Assembly: GCA_949752735.1 (NCBI GenBank)
Contig: OX457042.1
Span: forward strand, 60,395,725 to 60,459,724
Source of the DNA: Lumbricus terrestris
Lineage: Eukaryota; Annelida; Clitellata; Crassiclitellata; Lumbricidae
Direction: 5' to 3'
DNA length: 64,000 nucleotides
The position numbers were made by a program, and so were the translations under genes. A model generated the notes under the pieces. It was not told the DNA's origin. It did no database searches and saw only the letters and a list, made by a program, of their open reading frames with translations. Numbering within the stretch: position 1 is the first letter of the stretch; every line of letters begins with the position of its first letter. Below, in pieces: positions 22,655-34,929 of this stretch.

Positions 22655-22890
22655 TACAGGTAAGGTAGGTCAGGTGGCTGAGTGGCGGGAAAGTTTGCTG
22701 CTGTGCGGCCGTACGCCTGAGAGCAAGAGAGACAGAGAGAGGGATAGAGCCGCTGAAAACAGGTTGTACGGTACGCTAAGAGTGAGATAGGCTTGGATAG
22801 GACTGACAGTCGTGTGTATAAGGAGTGTAGAGAGAGAGTTTGTTAAGATGGCGATGTAGTCTTAACGTTGAGTTGTTTTGATATCCGTAA
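22655..22890 (+). other. Possible second tRNA-related repeat, low support
   Basis: ggtggctgagtggcgggaaa resembles a tRNA-Leu/Ser D-arm region, followed by a gaga-rich stretch and no B box. Confidence 0.25.
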
Positions 22891-22895
22891 ACTTA

Positions 22896-23334
22896 GGGGC
22901 CGTCCATAAAGTACGTCACGCTATTTGTGACCATTTTTGACCCCCCTCCCCCTGTCACAAACTGTCACAAATCTCGGACCCACCCCCCTAAAGTAGGCCT
23001 ACGTCACACTTTCGACAAAAATTTTTAAAAGCATAACCATTTACCTAACCCTCTAAACCCTAGGATACTATCCCTAATCCCTCTGATAGTGACGTGTGTC
23101 CCTAAGCGCTTTGATAGTGACGGGAAATCAACTTTCATCCCGCCAGGCCGGATTTTAGACACGCCTGGCCGGACCGGGTCGGATTTTAGGTACTAAGAAA
23201 TAAATAAATAAAAAAGAATTTTAAAAATAAATGTGTGACGTCACACATGGCCTGACCCTCCCTCTGTCACAAACTGTCACACTTTCCTACACCCCCTCCT
23301 CCCCTGGAGCGTGACGTACTTCATGGACGGCCCA
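22896..23334 (+). mobile_element. MITE, PIF/Harbinger-like (GGGGCCGTCCATAAAGTACG ends), copy 1
   Basis: The ends ggggccgtccataaagtacg and cgtacttcatggacggccca are inverted, flanked by TTA on both sides (22893-22895, 23335-23337). It contains tgtcacaaactgtcac and cgtgtgtccctaagcgc motifs. The second copy at 25538 lies in the opposite orientation. Confidence 0.75.
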
Positions 23335-23339
23335 TTAGT

Positions 23340-24890
23340 TGTTGTCGCGTCGTTGTATGTGTAATCTTGCTGATGGATTTTGAAGAACAGAAATACGAGA
23401 AACTTGTCGTTGTTTTGCGTAACAAAGTTAAAGAGCTGTAGATAGGCCTACATATAACTAGCCATTAGCTACCGAAGTAAAGTTAGTTCAGGATAGGCTC
23501 ACACATACCATACAATTTATATTATGACTATTATAGATAATAATTTCTATAATTGTTATATTCAACGTAGGCCTATATGAAATTGGGGCAAAGAACAGTT
23601 TGCTTTCAGCTAAAAATCTTAATCCCTATAGTTTACAGAAATCATAAACATGCAATAGGCTACGCACAGCGAGTGCGTTGTGTCGTTTATGTCGATATGC
23701 AACAATATCATATCGTAACAGGTCTGTTTTGATTGGTTGAATATCGTTAACGTTGCCAGTAACTGTTCTGAAGTGTCGTGGCGGAGTTTAATAAATTACG
23801 GTAATTAACCAAACATGCCATGCGGCTCATCTGCGATTTTTCGCGAATAATTTTCGGTGTCACATTGTACATTTGCTAATGCATAGGCCTAATACTCACT
23901 TACCTATTCTTGCTCTTTAGGAATTTTCAATATTTATTTCGGTGTTAGGCGTAGCACCTGTGAAGTGACTCAACTCCTTCGATTGTGCCACGCCTACATG
24001 TCACGTCTGCGCTGCATACATTTTACTTGACGGGCGATATGCGGAGCTGAAACCCAAAGGTTATTTTCTTACTCTCCTCCAGCGTTTGATTGACATAACC
24101 TCACGCAGTTGTAATTAATAGAGGGCAATGGGTTCTAAAGTGCAACGAATAGGCCTAACTGGCGTAGTGATAGGCCTACGGTATACTAATAATGTGCCGT
24201 TGCCCCTAGACAAAGTTTATCTAAACATAGAGACAATCTATTTACATCCCGGATTCTAAACAGCCACATCCTAAAACTTTGTGGACCTACTTGTTAACGA
24301 TCGCGAAAGATAATGATGTTTCTCGCTTAATCTCCCGACAACTCAGGCAAAATGGCAGAATTGTCCCGGTTTTTCATCAGCCGTCTAGCTTAACTGGCAA
24401 CGCTTTGTAAAGCTCTATAATTATGCCAGTGCAGAATAGTTCTATGTCCATAAATAATATTTGGAAAGTCCGTTAAAGCTATAGAGGCACAATCATGTCC
24501 ACATCCAATAGAAAGTGATATTTTGTATCACGTGCTTGTTAGATAATTATTACAGCGATCGAGGGATGTGCGAAATTTCTACACTGCGTTATATCCATAG
24601 CCAATGACAGTGAGAGTCTCTGAGAAATTGAAACACTTGACTCGGACTTAAACCTTTATATACCGTTGCCTAGAATAATAGTGACGCTTTGGCGACTTGC
24701 AAAAAAGCGAAAATATGTAGATGATTGCTTTATCTGGCAGTACGAATCTAAGATTAAAAGGGCAGCTGTTAAGAATTTTATTAGCATTCTGTGAAATAGT
24801 TCGAGGCAAACGGCATTTTGACAATGCAACGTCGCTTCAAATTGTTGCGTAGCAGAGTTGCTCGTGGACACAGCCTTGTGGGCTATAGGG
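23340..24890. other. Non-coding stretch
   Basis: No gene recognised. A fragment of the gtgaccatacg element family (caaaatggcagaattgtccc) lies near 24350. Confidence 0.6.
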
Positions 24891-25209
24891 TGACCATACG
24901 TCACGGGTTTTGTAGCGCGTCCCATTGTCCGGACAACTCAGACAAAATGGCAGAATTGTCCCGGTTTTTTACAAGAAGGAAAGTTGGATCTTGAAAACAT
25001 CAGTTTTTTGTAAATTACCCAAAAAGAAGCCGTAGCAAAAGAGAATCGGTCAATCTATGTGGACCATTGAAATTATTATTACATCCATAGTAGCTAGTGT
25101 GTTAGCTAATAGATTTAAAGAATTATCACGGCGTGACGAGACAGTTTTCATAAATTAATAGGCTACAATTTCATTGGCGGCGTCTGATCTAGGCTACATT
25201 GATTTTGGC

Positions 25210-26637
25210 TAGGGCTGCTGTTCGATTAAAAATTTTAATAGAAATAAATCGCGCGATTAATTTTTTTAATCGCAATTAACTGCAAATTAATCGCAATACA
25301 TTTCCTTCAAATATATTAATCTTACTATTTTCTAAGGACCCCTGAAGCATAAAATTTTAATGACTGAATGCATTCTTTCTATTGCAAACATATTTAATAA
25401 CCTTTGGCTTAGGCCTATTCAATTTCTGCATTTACTGTAGTTTATTTAACAGTTTTGTATGACAGACAGAATTGAAACACTGTTCAAATCAGTCAACTGC
25501 TGAAGATCAGTTACTTTTTTCATTTCAGCCACCTTTAGGGGCCGTCCATAAAGTACGTCACGCTCCAGGGGGGAGGGGGTGTAAGAAAGTGTGACAGTGT
25601 GTGACAGGAGGGAGGGGTCAGGCCATGTGTGACGTCACACATTTATTTTTTAAATTCTTTATTATATTTTTTGCTCTTAGTACCTAAAATCCGACCCGGC
25701 CCGGCCAGGCGTGTCTAAAACCCGGCCTGGCGGGATAAAAGTTGATTTCCCGTCACTATCAAAGCGTTTAGGGACACACGTCACTATCAGAGGGATTAGG
25801 GATAGTATCCTAGGGTTTAGAGGGTTAGGTAAATGGTTATGTTTTTAAAGAATGAGTTCGAAAGTGTGACGTACTTTAGGGGGGGGGTCCGAGATTTGTG
25901 ACAGTTTGTGACAGGGGGGAGGGGGGGGTCAAAAATCGTCAAAAATAGCGTGACGTACTTTATGGACGGCCCCTTAATTAAAATTACACAGGCCTAAAAT
26001 GTGAAATTAGACAACCGTTTTCTGACTATCAAGATTAATTATTTATTCAGCCAATTGTATAATAGGCAGACCAGTTTATTTACATTGGTCGGTTCAAGGG
26101 ATGCTCTTATTAATTAACAATCGTAGGTCTACTATTGAATCTCATTATTTAGTCACAATTTTTCACAAAAGGTTGCGGTTCTTGCCAATCCTTGTCTCAG
26201 TTGTCCTTCTGTAAACATTAATTTTATCGTTTGAAACCTGAAATCCATTGGTCTTGCCATCTCATGGAGTTCAACCAACGTAGTCTGACGTCTGACGGGG
26301 TGAAGAAAGAGAAAACAACCTTAGTGGACGATGCGATGCGGCCGATGTCGACGGTTCATCGCTAGAGTCAAATGCATGGTTTGGTTCGCATGCAGGCGAT
26401 AATTGAGCAAAGAATTGCTAGGATAATACTCAACTTCTTTTTTTGGAATATTTGCCAAAGAATGTATCACTAGCAATAAATATTAGTCTTCCGTTTAAAA
26501 CGAGATTTTCTGCCTCTGATTTCATTTTAATCAGAATGATCTAATTAACGTGTACGATTAACGCGTTAAAATTTTTAATCGCAAATTTTTTTAACGCGTT
26601 AATCGCACGCGTTAACGCGATTAAATCAACAGCCCTA
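25210..26637. mobile_element. hAT element, middle level of the nest
   Basis: The ends tagggctgctgttcgatt and aaatcaacagcccta are inverted, with long attaatcgc-rich subterminal regions. The flanks attttggc (25202-25209) and attttggc (26638-26645) are an exact 8-bp duplication. No intact transposase is present. A deleted relative is at 53819-54178. It contains the MITE at 25538-25973. Confidence 0.9.
25538..25973 (-). mobile_element. MITE, PIF/Harbinger-like, copy 2, innermost level
   Basis: The reverse complement of the 22896 family, with both ends ggggccgtccataaagtacg, flanked by TTA (25535-25537 and 25974-25976). It is the youngest insertion of the nest. Confidence 0.8.
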
Positions 26638-27274
26638 ATTTTGGCATTTTCGGTTTGTCGCGCCAGGGTTGCTGCCGTAAGGCAACATTTAGATCACTCA
26701 TGCCAGCACTGAAATTTTACCAATTTCTTTCAACAACTTAAAATGCTGCCATTGTAAGATGAAAATTATTTTTAAAAAATGGATGATGAGAGGAACACTC
26801 CTTTCCCAAATCCCTTTCCGTCGGCCCCTCTTGAGCGACCCACAAACCTTTTATCTTTCTCTGGACAACTGATTACACACTGTGCGCCGATTTAGAATGT
26901 TCTTGATTATAAGAGTAGGCGGCCTGTAATGCACTCAATGCACTGACGGCTAGAGCAGATTGGAGATTTCTACACTGAAGTCATTGCTCGTAATTAATTA
27001 ATAATACGTTCGCGGAACAGAACTCAGGACTAACCAAAAATGCACTCTTCGGAGAAATATCAGTGATTTTAAACTTCTTCAAAGTATGCAGTTTACACTA
27101 ACTGTAACATTTATAGCCTATAGGCTAATAGTTAGGCCTACTTTGACTGGAGCAGTCTATAGGGCTATGGCTCGCAGGCCTATAGCCTAGTCGAAAATTT
27201 ACGGAATTACAATTAGGCTATTGATAGTTTCCAAAAAGTGTCCCGGATTTTGATGGTCAGAAATTGGTCACCCT

Positions 27275-27955
27275 TTTAAATGACCACCATTAGACTGCTC
27301 TTGTGGATTAGACAATATCGCACGTGAATTAGCGGGTGCCCTGGTCTTGGCTTCCGATTGGCGCTATGAATTTGTGGTTTACGATTACTATCATGTTGTT
27401 TGGCCCTATTACCTTTCATCAAGTCTTGCCATTATGGCTTAAACATATGTCCACAGTTCTTGCACGGGCTACACATTTAGCAGCAACAGCAGCAATAATA
27501 AAACATGACTCTCAATAATTGTAATGGTTCAGAAAATATTCAAATTGTCTCCATCTCGTATTATTGTATATACGTAGCCTACAATTTGCGCAGCCCTACA
27601 CTAGCACACTAAGAAGTGTTACTCTAACAAGCCAAGCATTTTCCTAAAAATAGACGCCATTGTATCCGGGAGTTCGAACCAATCATAGTTTTCCTTAAGC
27701 CTGTGTGTTTGCTACGGACTTACAAAGATGATGTTGTTTTTGGCTACTCAATGTCATGTCGATATTTATCTGATGCAGAAACAGATTGGAAGGTTAACGC
27801 TTAAAACGTAACTTGTTGCTTAATAATATTAAGCAAATAATATTCAGCATAACAAAGACACAAAATATTCTGTGTATAGGATGCAATGGGCGCCCGTATA
27901 GGAAAACGCAAGAAAAACGATAGCGAAAGTAAACTTGAACAGCAGAACCGAATGT
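27275..27955. other. Non-coding stretch
   Basis: No gene or element with recognisable ends. Confidence 0.5.
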
Positions 27956-27957
27956 TA

Positions 27958-28085
27958 GGCTGCATAGCCATCGGACCGGGTGGTAAATTGGGGCGAGGCC
28001 CTGACAGCATCGCCATACCAATGCAGCTACTCTGATCTCAATACGCTGGCGAATAGGGAACCATTGAGGTACCTCAAGCATGTAG
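27958..28085 (-). mobile_element. LINE C-terminal fragment
   Basis: The minus frame reads MLEVPQWFPIRQRIEIRVAA and then LVWRCCQGLAPIYH. This is the post-RT region of CR1/L2-like LINEs (compare LHWLPFSQRITYRISSLVWR in the ORF at 1-2584). Confidence 0.7.
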
Positions 28086-28439
28086 TTTCAGACAATCATG
28101 ACCATATTTGGGATATTCGATTTAAAAACATAGACCTATGTGATTGCAGACTTATACACATGCCCAGTGGTGCAGAATATACAAGCGATATAATAAAATT
28201 CAAATGGTTGCCGGCCTTTATCTATGCACATCAAAGAAAGTATATACATACGTGTACCTAATTGCTTGGAGAACGCGAAACGTAGAGAGTAGGCTATTGT
28301 ATGATAAAAGCAATTTAATGTTTCTTCAATATTTCTATTTAAAGCAGAAAAATTGAATGGAAAAGATGCAGAGAATAAAACTCCGTCTATTACAACGGTA
28401 AGATTGTTAACTATTTCATCTAGGTAGCCTACTCTGCGG

Positions 28440-28725
28440 GTGAGGTTTCCCACCGAGCTCCCCCATCTTGGGTATTCGGCGCTGCAGGTAAATTTCTCTC
28501 TTTCGTCCCTTCTCCATGCATCCCGGTCCCAATCCCACCACACCTCAACCCCACCGCGGAGTCCACCTCGTCCGCAATCCACACTCTGTCCCATTCCGCC
28601 CGAACCCAAACTTCACTCCACCTGGTCCCATCCCGTTTGCACTCTGTGCCTATACGGTCCCACTCCGCTACCGCCCAACCCACAACCCACACTTCGTCCC
28701 TACCCAGCCCACCCACTAAGCCCCA
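28440..28725. repeat. C-rich irregular repeat
   Basis: Repeated cccactc, ccggtccca and caacccacac motifs resemble the interior of the Helitrons at 6874 and 62455. No Helitron ends are seen here. Confidence 0.35.
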
Positions 28726-28983
28726 CTCTTACTTATTTACTGTCCATTATTATTTTCCTTAATTTAATTTTTGTCTGATATTTCTTACGTTTTCACCGGC
28801 GTAGAGTGTAGCCTACTCTCAAGGATTCAGCGAACCATAGTGTCATTATGTAATTGTTTAAGTCATCATTTGAAAAAATACATGTAGTAGGTTCCTACAA
28901 GAAATGAAATTTGTAAGAGTTATTTTGATATAAAATTCTTGGGCCTATAATTCATATTATTAAGTAACAATTTTAAGTACAAA

Positions 28984-29180
28984 TGTGACGGAAGCCTTCG
29001 AAACCCGTCGTATGACGATTTTGACTTTTTTATTCAGCCATATTCTACAGTTAATCTGCTTCAAAATCCTTTTTACAGAATAAAAATATCTGTTTTCTAA
29101 CTGAAGTTATATGCTTTTGAATCTGCAATTTGCTAAATTCTTACAATTGAGAAAATCGGCTTCAAAGTTTTGGGACATTT
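28984..29180 (+). mobile_element. Partial copy of the GTGACG..GAAACCCGTCG element
   Basis: Shares ttcgaaacccgtcg and its surroundings with the left end of the element at 34518-34929. The right part is missing or diverged. 29180-30925 holds no gene I can support. Confidence 0.45.
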
Positions 29181-31399
29181 GTGTCATGAAATTCCTTAGT
29201 AACCATTAATTGATTCATATGAAATTTGGCTGGTCAATAAATGGCCATATCCTGTATCCTATACATCAAACTGCATGAAAATCAAGCGATTACTTTCTAA
29301 GTTGTGATTTAATTACAGACAACTGCTGAATTGAAAGATACGAAGAAATGCAGTAATATCGAGCGCAAACAAACGCACCCATGCATGTCGTGACGACCAT
29401 GGCAAACACTTCATCGTAGACAAGGCATATACGCTGAATGAGATGTAATACTTCTAACAAAATAATTGACCAGTCTTTAAGACACGCTTGAATAGGAATA
29501 TTGTGTTCCAATTTATGATTTAAATAAACAGAATCAGGCCATGTACGATAGCCATTGATGCCAACGGCGGCGTTTTGCTCATGGAGTATTACCCTCTGTA
29601 TACTGTATGGGGTACCTCAAAGAAATGTTTACACAGCAGCTTACGGCCATCGAACTCGATAGGCCCAATAATACGAATAAATTATGTCCAATTTCAATGT
29701 TGACTCTCTCTCTCTCTGAGAAATAAAGCGAGCCTCTTCTATTCCAATAAAGAACTTTAATTATCTAGACCTAACCTATGCACTTAGACAATTATTGTTC
29801 CTACTTAGGTCTATATCTCGCACGTTGCGCTTTGAGGTGGGACAATAATGTTAAGCTATCAAAGCCAGTACTAATTATACTTCCTGTAGAGCTATAACTA
29901 TGATGGGTGGATGGGTAGATGGATGATGGGTGGGGGATTGCCAGTTCAGCCCTATTATAATTGATAACGCCGTCAATGTTTACCCACGTTACACCCCTAT
30001 CGTATTTATCTAAAAAATGCCTGCGGCTTGTCTTTATCGCCATTTGAGCAGTTAATCAACTTTGCAGTTTTACTTTCCATGATGTAAAACAAAGTTTATA
30101 CGAATTGTTTCCCATGCTAACGCAAACAGAACGAAAGAAAATGAGCACCAAAAATAAAATATCTGCGGGTCTCGATATAGATGCGAGTAGCAGCGCATGC
30201 GCAACATGAAGGTCAGGGTCGCAAGATGTCCCGTAAACCAATGAGACTTTCCGAAAACTGGGTCGGAGGCGTGGTTTGACCTCGTAGTTAGGCGAATATC
30301 TCAAACATAATGATAAATGGGATAAAAATGCCTCTCATTTAAATAAATGATACAGTTTATCCGGACCATCGAGTAGTATTTTTAATGTATAATTCATTAA
30401 GTGCTACACAGGGTTACAAGAAATAGTCTGGTCGGCGTGTGAAAAGTCGGTCGGTCATGGCGAATTTTAACTTTGAAAACGTGCTCATCGAGCAATTTTT
30501 CAGAGCAAATCTTGACACCACATGCGTTAAAAGTCATTTTTTTTACCACCAAATATTTGAATTTAAATTTTCTAATTGCAGATAATTAAAGTAGACATAT
30601 TTTTCAATACAAATACACCATAAAACGATATTTCATATTTCAGACCCCTCTCGCCTATTTTAGCATATAGCTCAGAATCTAGTTAGCGACAAGTGACGGG
30701 AAAAGAAGGCTTGCATCACAAATGTGCAATATATAATTATTTAGTACGCATCTATTGTCTTTACATCTGATTAGATTTTAATTGCGTTATGTCGATCAGC
30801 ATGAGCGTATGTGGACTCATGTTTAGGCCCTACAATTTAACCCATATCAACCCATGACAGAAATTAATGGTTTCTTTCACATTTTCGTGTTTGTCTAGAC
30901 CCAAAACCATCGTATTCACCCAGATTTAACCCTCAAGTGACCAACTGGGGTCCCCGGGGACCCCAGCACCGTTTCGACTCGTGTTACTTTTTTGCTATCC
31001 AATATTTTTTAACGACGTTTTATGAATTTGTCACATGGACATCGCTCAATATTTACGTATAATTAAATCCGGTTTAACTTTTACGGTTATTTTTTAAATA
31101 TGAAATATCTAGTGGGGTCCCGCAGGACCCCAGCTTTATGATGATTTTTCTTATGGAACCGAACGCCACTTTATGCAAAGATATCATAACAGCGAGAATT
31201 GGTCGAGTATAATTTAGTGCAAAAGAAGCAATACAGAAAATTCTGGCCTACAGGGACGTTGGAAAATTTAATAGTACGAATAATGACCATGTCCAGGACC
31301 CAATTTCGTGCATCATGAAGTACCGGTACATGAGATTTTACAACAAGGCAATTGAGAATAAAACACTTTTCATATAATCACGGAAAGACTGAACAACGA

Positions 31400-31562
31400 C
31401 GAAGTTACTGCTTTCCGTGACATCAGAAAAGTGTTTTCTGTTCAATTGCCAAAGCTTTTTTCTTGGCACAAATCTGTGAGTGGATGAGGTTACCGTGACA
31501 GGTCTAATTTCAGGCAGTACATAAAGTCCAAACCTGCAAACTTTGGTACCAAGGGGATCCGG
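31400..31562 (+). pseudogene. piggyBac-like transposase remnant
   Basis: Across two frames the sequence gives VDEVTVTG and then DRSNFRQYIKSKPANFGTKG. This corresponds to the piggyBac core motif order (an Asp-Glu pair, then a basic FRQY-x-KPxKxG segment). It is short and frameshifted, and the following insertion cuts it off. Confidence 0.65.
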
Positions 31563-31632
31563 ACAATACCCCGCGCATTACCCCTGCCATTACCCCTCTG
31601 TTTGTTTACATTTAGGTCCAGTGTATAAATGC

Positions 31633-31663
<31 letters not shown>

Positions 31664-32270
31664 ATTGTATGTATGTATGTATGTATGTATGTATGTATGT
31701 ATGTATGTATGTATGTATGTATGTATGTATGTATGTATGTATGTATGTATGTATGTATGTATGTATGTATGTATGTATGTATGTATGTATGTATGTATGT
31801 ATGTATGTATGTATGTATGTATGTATGTATGTATGTATGTATGTTTGTATGTATGTATGTATGTATGCATGTATGTATGCATGTATGTGCGATTGTGCGT
31901 AAGTCTGTAGGTATGTATGTATTGTATGCATCTATAGATACATGCATTCATACATACATGCATACTTGTGTGTGTGTGTGTGTGTGTGTGTGTGACATGT
32001 GTGTGTTTATGAATGTATGTATGCATGTGTGTACGTAAGTGTGTATGTATATATATACACATTCATACATACATGCATACTTGTGTGTATGTGTGTGTGT
32101 TTATGCATGTATGATTGTTTGTATGTATGCATGTATATATGTACATACCTACATATATGCACTGGACCTACATGCAAACAGACGGGGGGGGTAATGGCGG
32201 GGGTAATGTCCTACGGTGTAATGGTGGGGGTAATGACAGAGGTCATGGGCCGGAGGGGTAATGTCCTATA
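31560..32270. mobile_element. TIR element with a (TATG)n core
   Basis: The left arm is ggacaataccccgcgcatta, then cattacccctctgttt, then taggtccagtgtataaatgc. The right arm is its imperfect inverse (gcactggacctacatgcaaa, then gacggggggggtaatggcgg, ending taatgtcctatacccc). The core is about 240 bp of (TATG)n (31638-31880) plus tg-rich variants. It interrupts the piggyBac transposase. A related left arm lies at 32955-33030. Confidence 0.6.
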
Positions 32271-32324
32271 CCCCTTTTAAATCCATGCCAAAAACATAGT
32301 CCTACTTCCTCGCTATGGCTTATC

Positions 32325-32420
32325 CCGCATGTTAGCTGCTTTGTAAGGCGTCCTTGTAACGGGATGGCTGTGTTACTGCGCTATATAAATTGTCCTGATT
32401 ATTGTTATTATTATTATTAC
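32325..32420 (+). mobile_element. SINE/LINE 3' tail with (ATT)n
   Basis: gctttgtaaggcgtccttgt, then gcgctatataaattgtcc, then tattattattatt. Same family as the tails at 3116 and 33787. Confidence 0.6.
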
Positions 32421-32604
32421 TAACTCATAGAAAGCTTATTTAAGCAATTTACATATGTTACCTTTGACAATATTGACGCATCAAGCAATGAACGCGTTAT
32501 TAATTATTGGGGTCCCACGGGACCCCAGTTGGTCATATTAAGGAGCAAAATATGTTGGTCGCATGAGGGTTAAAAAAAAAATTGCAGACGTAGGCAGTTG
32601 TAGG

Positions 32605-32655
32605 CACAAATATAACCGTCAGTTTAAACTGACGCTAGGCACAGGAGGGTACATG
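32605..32655 (-). mobile_element. Isolated end of the palindromic MITE
   Basis: accgtcagtttaaactgacg then ctaggcacaggagggta is the reverse complement of the left end seen at 21748 and 34090. The partner end is not found nearby. Confidence 0.6.
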
Positions 32656-32954
32656 TACATTAACCATCACTACAGAAAGAACACAAAGCGTTTTATTCAT
32701 CCAAAACATTTAGACCACTTTGGGAAATGTTAGTATAGTGCCTATAGATTGTTAGACCAGAAGTAATTTTCAGTGAGATGTTGATTACCCCCTATAGGCC
32801 TAAGTTGTGACTTAGTTGTGTAGGCCTACAAGCTCACACTACTTCAATGACATTGCACTTCATGCCTAGCAACACTGGCTCATTACATTACGGCTGTAGC
32901 AACATGCTGTAAATTATTAGTCCACAATAATAAGAAATGTTTCTAATGGGTCTA

Positions 32955-33996
32955 GGACATTACCCACCCCCGCCCATTACCCCTGACCCCCATTACCCCA
33001 CCCACTCCGTATGTTTACAATCTGGTTCAGTGTATTATGTATGTGTGCATGTATGCATGTATATATGTATTCATGTATGAATGCATGTATGTATGTATGT
33101 ATGTATGTATGCATGTATGTATGTATGTATGTATGTATGTATGTATGAATGTATGTATGTATGTATGTATGTATGTATGTATGTATGTATGTATGTATGT
33201 GTGCATGTATAGTTGTATTTGCATGTATGCATGTACGTACGTATGTAAGTATGCATGTAAGTATGAGTGAATGCATGTATGTACATATATTTCATACATG
33301 CGTACGTACATACATACATTCATGCATACATACATACATACATACATACATACATACATACATACATACATACATACATACATACATACATGCATACATA
33401 CGTACATACATACGTACGCGTACATACATACATACATACATACATACATACATACATACATACATACATACATACATACATACATACAAAGTCATACTTG
33501 CATACATACATTCAAGTATATATGCATACATACATGCATGCATGCATACATACATACACACATACTACATACATACATACATACATACATACATACATAC
33601 GTACGCGCACATACATACATACACACATACATACATACATGCAAAGTCATACATGCATACATACATTCAAGTATATATGCATACATACATGCATGCATGC
33701 ATACATACGTACACACATACATACCTACATACATGCATACATACACACATACATACATACATATATGCATATATACATACATGCATACACATACACACTG
33801 GTTCGCTATCCCGTGTAGCTGTTTTTGTAAGGCGACTTTGTAACGGCATGGCTGTGTTACAGCGCCATATAAATCGTCGTAATTATCACTATTATACAAA
33901 CATACATACATGCATACATACATACATACATACACACATGCATACATACATACATACATACATACATACATACATACATACATACATACATACATG
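32955..33996. repeat. Inverted (TATG)n / (ATAC)n complex
   Basis: A left arm of the 31560-type element (cattaccc repeats, gttcagtgtattatgtatg) leads into (TATG)n (33036-33280). After catacatgcgtacgtac come (ATAC)n tracts to 33780, a SINE-like tail (33787-33895), and (ATAC)n again (33896-33996). Two facing arrays could form a very long hairpin. The end of the block (to 34063) repeats 3110-3440. Confidence 0.85.
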
Positions 33997-34062
33997 CAGC
34001 TTCACAATCTGACATAAAAGTATGTTTAGGCAAACAGCACTGGAAGCCCACAATGGAGGACA

Positions 34063-34475
34063 TAGTGGATATGACCTGGGAAAACCACGTACCCTTATGT
34101 GGCTAGCGTCAGTTTAAACTGACGGTATGAAATTTCTTATAATTTTCAGAATTGAAATTCTTTTTTAAAATAGTCATCATAACTACCTTTAGAATGCCTG
34201 TGGCGAAGTTTTGCATAACTTTATTATTAAAATATGAGTTGACATTAATTTTTTTTTCTTTTTTGAACAATGCATATTTAAATATTTCGATTTATCAGGG
34301 AAATTTTTTTTGGCTAATTACTCCAGCTCAAAACAACTGAAATAAATCCACATAGGTAATCACACAGGTCTTAGAATAGCAAATAAAAATGGTTTAGAAC
34401 ATAAAATGCAATTTAATAACCAAGAAACCGCCACATTCTGTGTGTCAGTTTAAACTGACGCTAGCCACATATGGG
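34063..34475 (+). mobile_element. MITE with palindromic termini, copy 2
   Basis: Near-identical to 21720-22133, including the flank-like tagtggatatgacctggg at the left. The right end is GGG followed by TTAA (34476-34479). Confidence 0.7.
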
Positions 34476-34517
34476 TTAAGTTTGAAAAGATTGTGATACC
34501 TTTAATTTTTCTCAATT

Positions 34518-34929
34518 GTGACGCAGGGGCTCGAAACCCGTCGTTTGGAACTTCCTAGATATTGCGCTAGACGCCGAAATAGGCAAGAGGGGTAAAGAAT
34601 GCAGTTTATTCTTCAATTCAGTATATGACTGTGAATTCGCCCTAATTTGCGAAGTAGTGAACCGATTTTGATGCCGTTTGGGTTATCTGATTCATAAATT
34701 TCAGAATAATAACTTAGTGGATTCAGTAGACTTGGATGACATGAATATTCAGTAACTTTTTATTTTATTTTTTCACTATAAACTAATGAAAGAATCAAAC
34801 GAGCACAACTTTTGCTCGAAAAAGATAATTTCACTGTGTTAAAAGCATTTCAGTGCATGGTCATTTTGCCATATGACTAAATCAAAAGGTCAAAATCCGA
34901 CATGTGACGGGTTTGAGCCCCTGTGTCAC
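34518..34929. mobile_element. Short TIR element, AATT duplication
   Basis: The ends gtgacgcaggggctcgaaac and gtttgagcccctgtgtcac are inverted, flanked by AATT on each side (34514-34517, 34930-34933). Non-coding. 34934-35400 holds nothing recognisable. Confidence 0.7.

Larger units (their letters stand above)
24896..27274. mobile_element. Outer element of a three-level transposon nest
   Basis: The left end is tagggtgaccatacgtcacg. The right end, in reverse complement, is aagggtgaccaatttctgac, with a shared inner motif of tcccgg. This terminus type is common in animal hAT-like MITEs. No target duplication could be matched. The hAT element at 25210-26637 sits inside it. Confidence 0.5.
30930..32569 (+). 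mobile_element. piggyBac-like element with TTAA duplication
   Basis: The flanks are TTAA (30926-30929 and 32570-32573). The ends CCCTCAAGTGACCAACTGGG and, in reverse complement, CCCTCATGCGACCAACATAT are inverted, followed by ggggtcccyrsgggacccca-type palindromes at both sides. A transposase remnant lies at 31400-31562 and a microsatellite-core element is inserted at about 31560. Confidence 0.85.

Noticed and set aside
30835..32656. A larger palindromic-MITE-family element from ttaacccatat (30835) to the end at 32.65 kb, enclosing the piggyBac-like element
   Set aside because: Only about 11 bases match at the left; the palindrome is absent there.
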